From positions 1-8,374 of the forward strand of contig JACPRL010000089.1 of NCBI GenBank assembly GCA_016189965.1: 8,374 bases of DNA, in the 5' to 3' direction. Below are positions 6,584-8,374 of this stretch, in pieces (positions within the stretch are counted from its first letter, which is position 1; every line of letters begins with the position of its first letter). The notes under the pieces were generated by a model. That model ran no database searches. It saw only the letters and a program-made list of their open reading frames with translations, and was not told where the DNA came from. This stretch comes from Acidobacteriota bacterium. Its GTDB lineage: Bacteria > Acidobacteriota > Terriglobia > Acidiferrales > 2-02-FULL-67-57. Made by a program: the position numbers and the translations under genes.

Positions 6584-7751
6584 ACTCGTAGGCCGGCAGG
6601 CCGGTGATGTGGTGGCCGAGAATCAGAGTGTGGATGTCGTGCGTGCCCTCGTAGGTGTAGACGGATTCGAGGTTGACCATGTGGCGGAAGACCGGGTAGT
6701 CGCCGGTGATGCCGTTGGCGCCCAGGATGTCGCGCGCCTTGCGCGCCGACTCCAGCGCCACCCAAACGTTGTTCTTCTTCAGCAGCGAGATGTGGTAGTG
6801 CTTGGCGCGCCCGGCGTCTTTCAGCCGCCCGACCTGCAACCCCAGCAATTGCCCCTTGCTGATTTCCGCCAGCATCCAGACGAGCTTTTCCTGCACGAGC
6901 TGGTGGGAGGCGATGGGCCGGTTGGCGAACTGCTTGCGCTCGAGCGAATACTTGAGCGCCGTGTCGTAGCACTCCATCGCCGCGCCCAGTGCGCCCCAGC
7001 CGATGCCGTAGCGCGCCTGGGTGAGGCAGCCGAGCGCCGCCTTCAGGCCGTGCACCTTGGGGAGCTTGTTGCAGGAGGGGATGCGGCAATCGTTCATCGC
7101 CAGCCCGCTGGTGACCGACGCGCGCAGCGAATACTTATCGTGCACGTCCCAGGCGCGCAGGCCCGGCGTGCCGCGCTCGACCAGGTAGCCGCCGATTTCC
7201 CCCTGCTCGTCCTTCGCCCACACCAGCGCCACGTCGGCAATGGAGCCGTTCGTGATCCAGAGCTTTTCCCCGTTGAGCACGTAGCCGTCGCTGGCTTTGC
7301 GCGCCGTGGTGAGCATCCCGCCGGGGTTCGAGCCGAAGCCGGGCTCGGTGAGCCCGAAGCAGCCGATGGCTTCGCCCTTCTGCAGCCGCGGCAACCATTT
7401 CTCTTTTTGCTCCTCGGAGCCGTAACTGTAAATCGGCCACATCACCAGCGCCGACTGCACGGAGACGAAGCTGCGAAGCCCGCTGTCGCCGCGCTCGAGC
7501 TCCTGCATGATGAGGCCGTACTCGACGTTCGACAGCTCGGCGCAGCCGTAGCCCTTCAGGTTGGCGCCCAAGTAGCCGAGCTGGCCGATTTCCGAAATCA
7601 GCTCGGTGGGAAACGTCCCGGCCTGCGCGTGCTTCTCGATGATGGGCTTGACCTTTTCCTCCACCCACTGCCGCACCGACGACCGGCAGACCTTTTCGTC
7701 CTCGCTCAGCAGCGAGTCGATCTCCAGAAAATCCACCCCTTGAAACCCCAC
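6582..7751 (-). CDS. gcdH: Acyl-CoA dehydrogenase, glutaryl-CoA dehydrogenase type
   Basis: The 389-residue FAD enzyme matches glutaryl-CoA dehydrogenase, which oxidises and usually decarboxylates glutaryl-CoA to crotonyl-CoA in lysine, tryptophan and aromatic degradation. DSGLRSFVSVQSALVM (89-104) places Arg93 and Ser97 where the human enzyme has Arg94 and Ser98, which hold the substrate's free carboxylate. Glu86 matches Glu87. FAD-site motifs are FGLTEPGFGSN (132-142), WITNGSIAD (165-173) and ERKQFANRP (271-279), and TYEGTHDIHTLILG (366-379) carries the catalytic base Glu368. The near-invariant Asp of the GSD motif is Asn142 here. The start is GTG, with AGGAGG 4 bp upstream (complement of 7756-7761); no better start lies nearby. 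It is first in a leftward series followed by the four-helix-bundle gene and glpX. Its upstream region is occupied by the 98-bp inverted repeat. Family certain; glutaryl specificity is likely. Confidence 0.9.
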   Translation of the reverse strand: MGFQGVDFLEIDSLLSEDEKVCRSSVRQWVEEKVKPIIEKHAQAGTFPTELISEIGQLGYLGANLKGYGCAELSNVEYGLIMQELERGDSGLRSFVSVQSALVMWPIYSYGSEEQKEKWLPRLQKGEAIGCFGLTEPGFGSNPGGMLTTARKASDGYVLNGEKLWITNGSIADVALVWAKDEQGEIGGYLVERGTPGLRAWDVHDKYSLRASVTSGLAMNDCRIPSCNKLPKVHGLKAALGCLTQARYGIGWGALGAAMECYDTALKYSLERKQFANRPIASHQLVQEKLVWMLAEISKGQLLGLQVGRLKDAGRAKHYHISLLKKNNVWVALESARKARDILGANGITGDYPVFRHMVNLESVYTYEGTHDIHTLILGHHITGLPAYE

Positions 7752-7780
7752 CGAACCTCCTCACACCTCAAAATCACGTT

Positions 7781-7878
7781 TGTCATTCTGAGCCCCGAGC
7801 CTTCGGGGCGAAGATTCTCAGCCTGAACGGCGGACAACCGGGAGATTCTTCGTCGCCCTCGGGCTCCTCAGAATGACA
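7781..7878. repeat. 98-bp inverted-repeat element (REP/MITE-like, GTCATTCTGAG type)
   Basis: The termini TGTCATTCTGAG (7781-7792) and CTCAGAATGACA (7867-7878) are perfect 12-bp inverted repeats. Homology continues inward as imperfect arms ending in CGAAGATTCTC (7809-7819) and GAGATTCTTCG (7842-7852), one mismatch, around a 22-nt centre. The left arm also forms its own hairpin, GCCCCGA (7792-7798) with TCGGGGC (7803-7809) around a 4-nt loop. The whole could fold into one long stem. It lies in the divergent spacer between gcdH and the exported coiled-coil gene. From memory, repeats of this type are abundant between genes in Acidobacteria and other environmental bacteria. I see no target-site duplication and no coding capacity. 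Confidence 0.75.
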
Positions 7879-7937
7879 AGCCAGGAGCGATGATGCTAGC
7901 ACCGCCCGGCAGGCACCGCAACTACGCTGGGCGCGGC

Positions 7938-7966
7938 GCAACTTTCTGCTCGCCCGCGGGTTGAAA
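7938..7966 (+). promoter_or_regulatory. Candidate ECF-sigma-type promoter for the exported coiled-coil gene
   Basis: GCAACTTT (7938-7945) resembles the GGAACTT-type -35 box of extracytoplasmic-function sigma factors. It is followed after 15 bp by TTGAAA (7961-7966), in the position of an ECF -10 box. The distance to the proposed start at 8000 is about 34 bp, a plausible leader. This is pattern matching against one site only. The rest of the spacer between the inverted repeat and this gene shows nothing else I can support. Confidence 0.3.
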
Positions 7967-7999
7967 CGTGAAGGAAGCGGGGTGACAGGGAGGATGGGA

Positions 8000-8374
8000 A
8001 TGATGCGCACCACGAATCTCGGTCGTTGGCTGCTGGCGGCGCTGCTACTCTTCCCGCTCGCCGTAGCGGCTCAACAGCCCGACTCGCAGGAACAGCCGCA
8101 AGCTCCGGCGGGACGCGCTGAGCGCAGCGATGAGGCTTGCCAAAAGGCGCGGGAGAACTTCCAGCAAGCCCGCCAGGAGCTCGAGCAGACGCGCCAGGCC
8201 TACCGCGAAGCGGTCAAGCAGTACGGCCGCGACAGCGAGGAGGCCTGCGCGGCGTCGCGGCGACTCCATCGGGCAGAACACCAGTTGCAGGCGGCGCGCC
8301 ACCGCGTGCAGCACTGCCGCCGTGACTCCCGCACGGTAGACTCCGAGACGCAAGGCCGCCGCAAAGACGACGAC
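8000..8374 (+). CDS. Exported coiled-coil protein with three cysteines (3' end cut by window)
   Basis: I do not recognise a family. From the ATG at 8000 there are 125 open codons to the window edge. An N-terminal signal peptide is clear: MMRTTNLGRW gives a basic start, LLAALLLFPLAVAA is the hydrophobic core, and cleavage is likely just before QQ at 25-26. A Gln/Pro-rich linker (25-40) leads to a highly charged, Gln- and Arg-rich helical region, about 44-110, rich in Ala/Leu/Gln heptads and without helix breakers, so probably a coiled coil or helical hairpin. Cysteines are at 47, 83 and 106 and could form disulfides after export. AGGGAGG (7987-7993) is spaced 6 bp from this ATG; an ATG at 7994 abuts it and one at 8003 is also possible. 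The gene is divergent from gcdH, across the inverted-repeat element. The product is periplasmic or extracellular by inference. Confidence 0.7.
   Translation, partial: MMRTTNLGRWLLAALLLFPLAVAAQQPDSQEQPQAPAGRAERSDEACQKARENFQQARQELEQTRQAYREAVKQYGRDSEEACAASRRLHRAEHQLQAARHRVQHCRRDSRTVDSETQGRRKDDD

Noticed and set aside
6168..7826. A 552-codon plus-strand open frame opposite gcdH and the four-helix-bundle gene.
   Set aside because: It crosses two genes and the repeat array and gives a low-complexity translation. Both minus-strand proteins are unambiguous, so this is a composition artefact.
7783..8013. A 76-codon minus-strand open frame over the inverted-repeat element.
   Set aside because: It is translated repeat sequence with no ribosome binding site and no recognisable domain, and it overlaps the promoter region and start of the exported gene.

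Overview
The window is a high-GC bacterial chromosomal segment with ordinary housekeeping and metabolic genes plus two small repeat-associated insertions. The gene mix is a queA/rlmI divergent pair, a class II (GlpX) fructose-1,6-bisphosphatase, a glutaryl-CoA dehydrogenase-type enzyme, a small four-helix-bundle (23S rRNA IVP family) gene and an intergenic GTCATTCTGAG-type inverted repeat. Together with the base composition this suggests an environmental, Acidobacteriota-like genome. That placement is an inference; no rRNA or other decisive marker is present.

Left part (1-2533): queA, a tRNA queuosine enzyme, runs leftward off the window edge. Divergent from it is an RlmI-type 23S rRNA methyltransferase gene. 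Both products act on translation RNAs and they share a 111-bp intergenic region holding a small dyad. The rlmI stop codon overlaps a short ORF that is plainly the last ~80 residues of a ClpB disaggregase, without the rest of ClpB and with its sensor-2 GAR motif changed to GAW.

Middle (2534-5131): a 596-residue SLC13/DASS-type permease with two central RCK_C (TrkA-C) domains lies on the plus strand. It ends 11 bp from the convergent stop codon of a membrane-anchored protein of unknown function that carries a YPGA motif.

Right part (5132-8374): reading leftward on the minus strand, gcdH, the four-helix-bundle gene, glpX and the membrane-anchored gene lie head to tail and could be co-transcribed. 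The four-helix-bundle gene is lower in GC than its neighbours. It is bracketed by tandem 7-bp repeats in opposite orientation, one touching the gcdH stop codon and the other the glpX start codon, so it looks like a compact inserted cassette. Beyond gcdH is a 98-bp inverted-repeat element. After it, a divergent gene for an exported, cysteine-containing coiled-coil protein runs off the right edge, possibly from an ECF-sigma-like promoter.

I did not find a complete new multi-gene system. The most interesting parts are the repeat-bracketed four-helix-bundle cassette and the orphan ClpB C-terminal ORF. There are no tRNA or rRNA genes, CRISPR arrays, transposases or clear rho-independent terminators that I can support.
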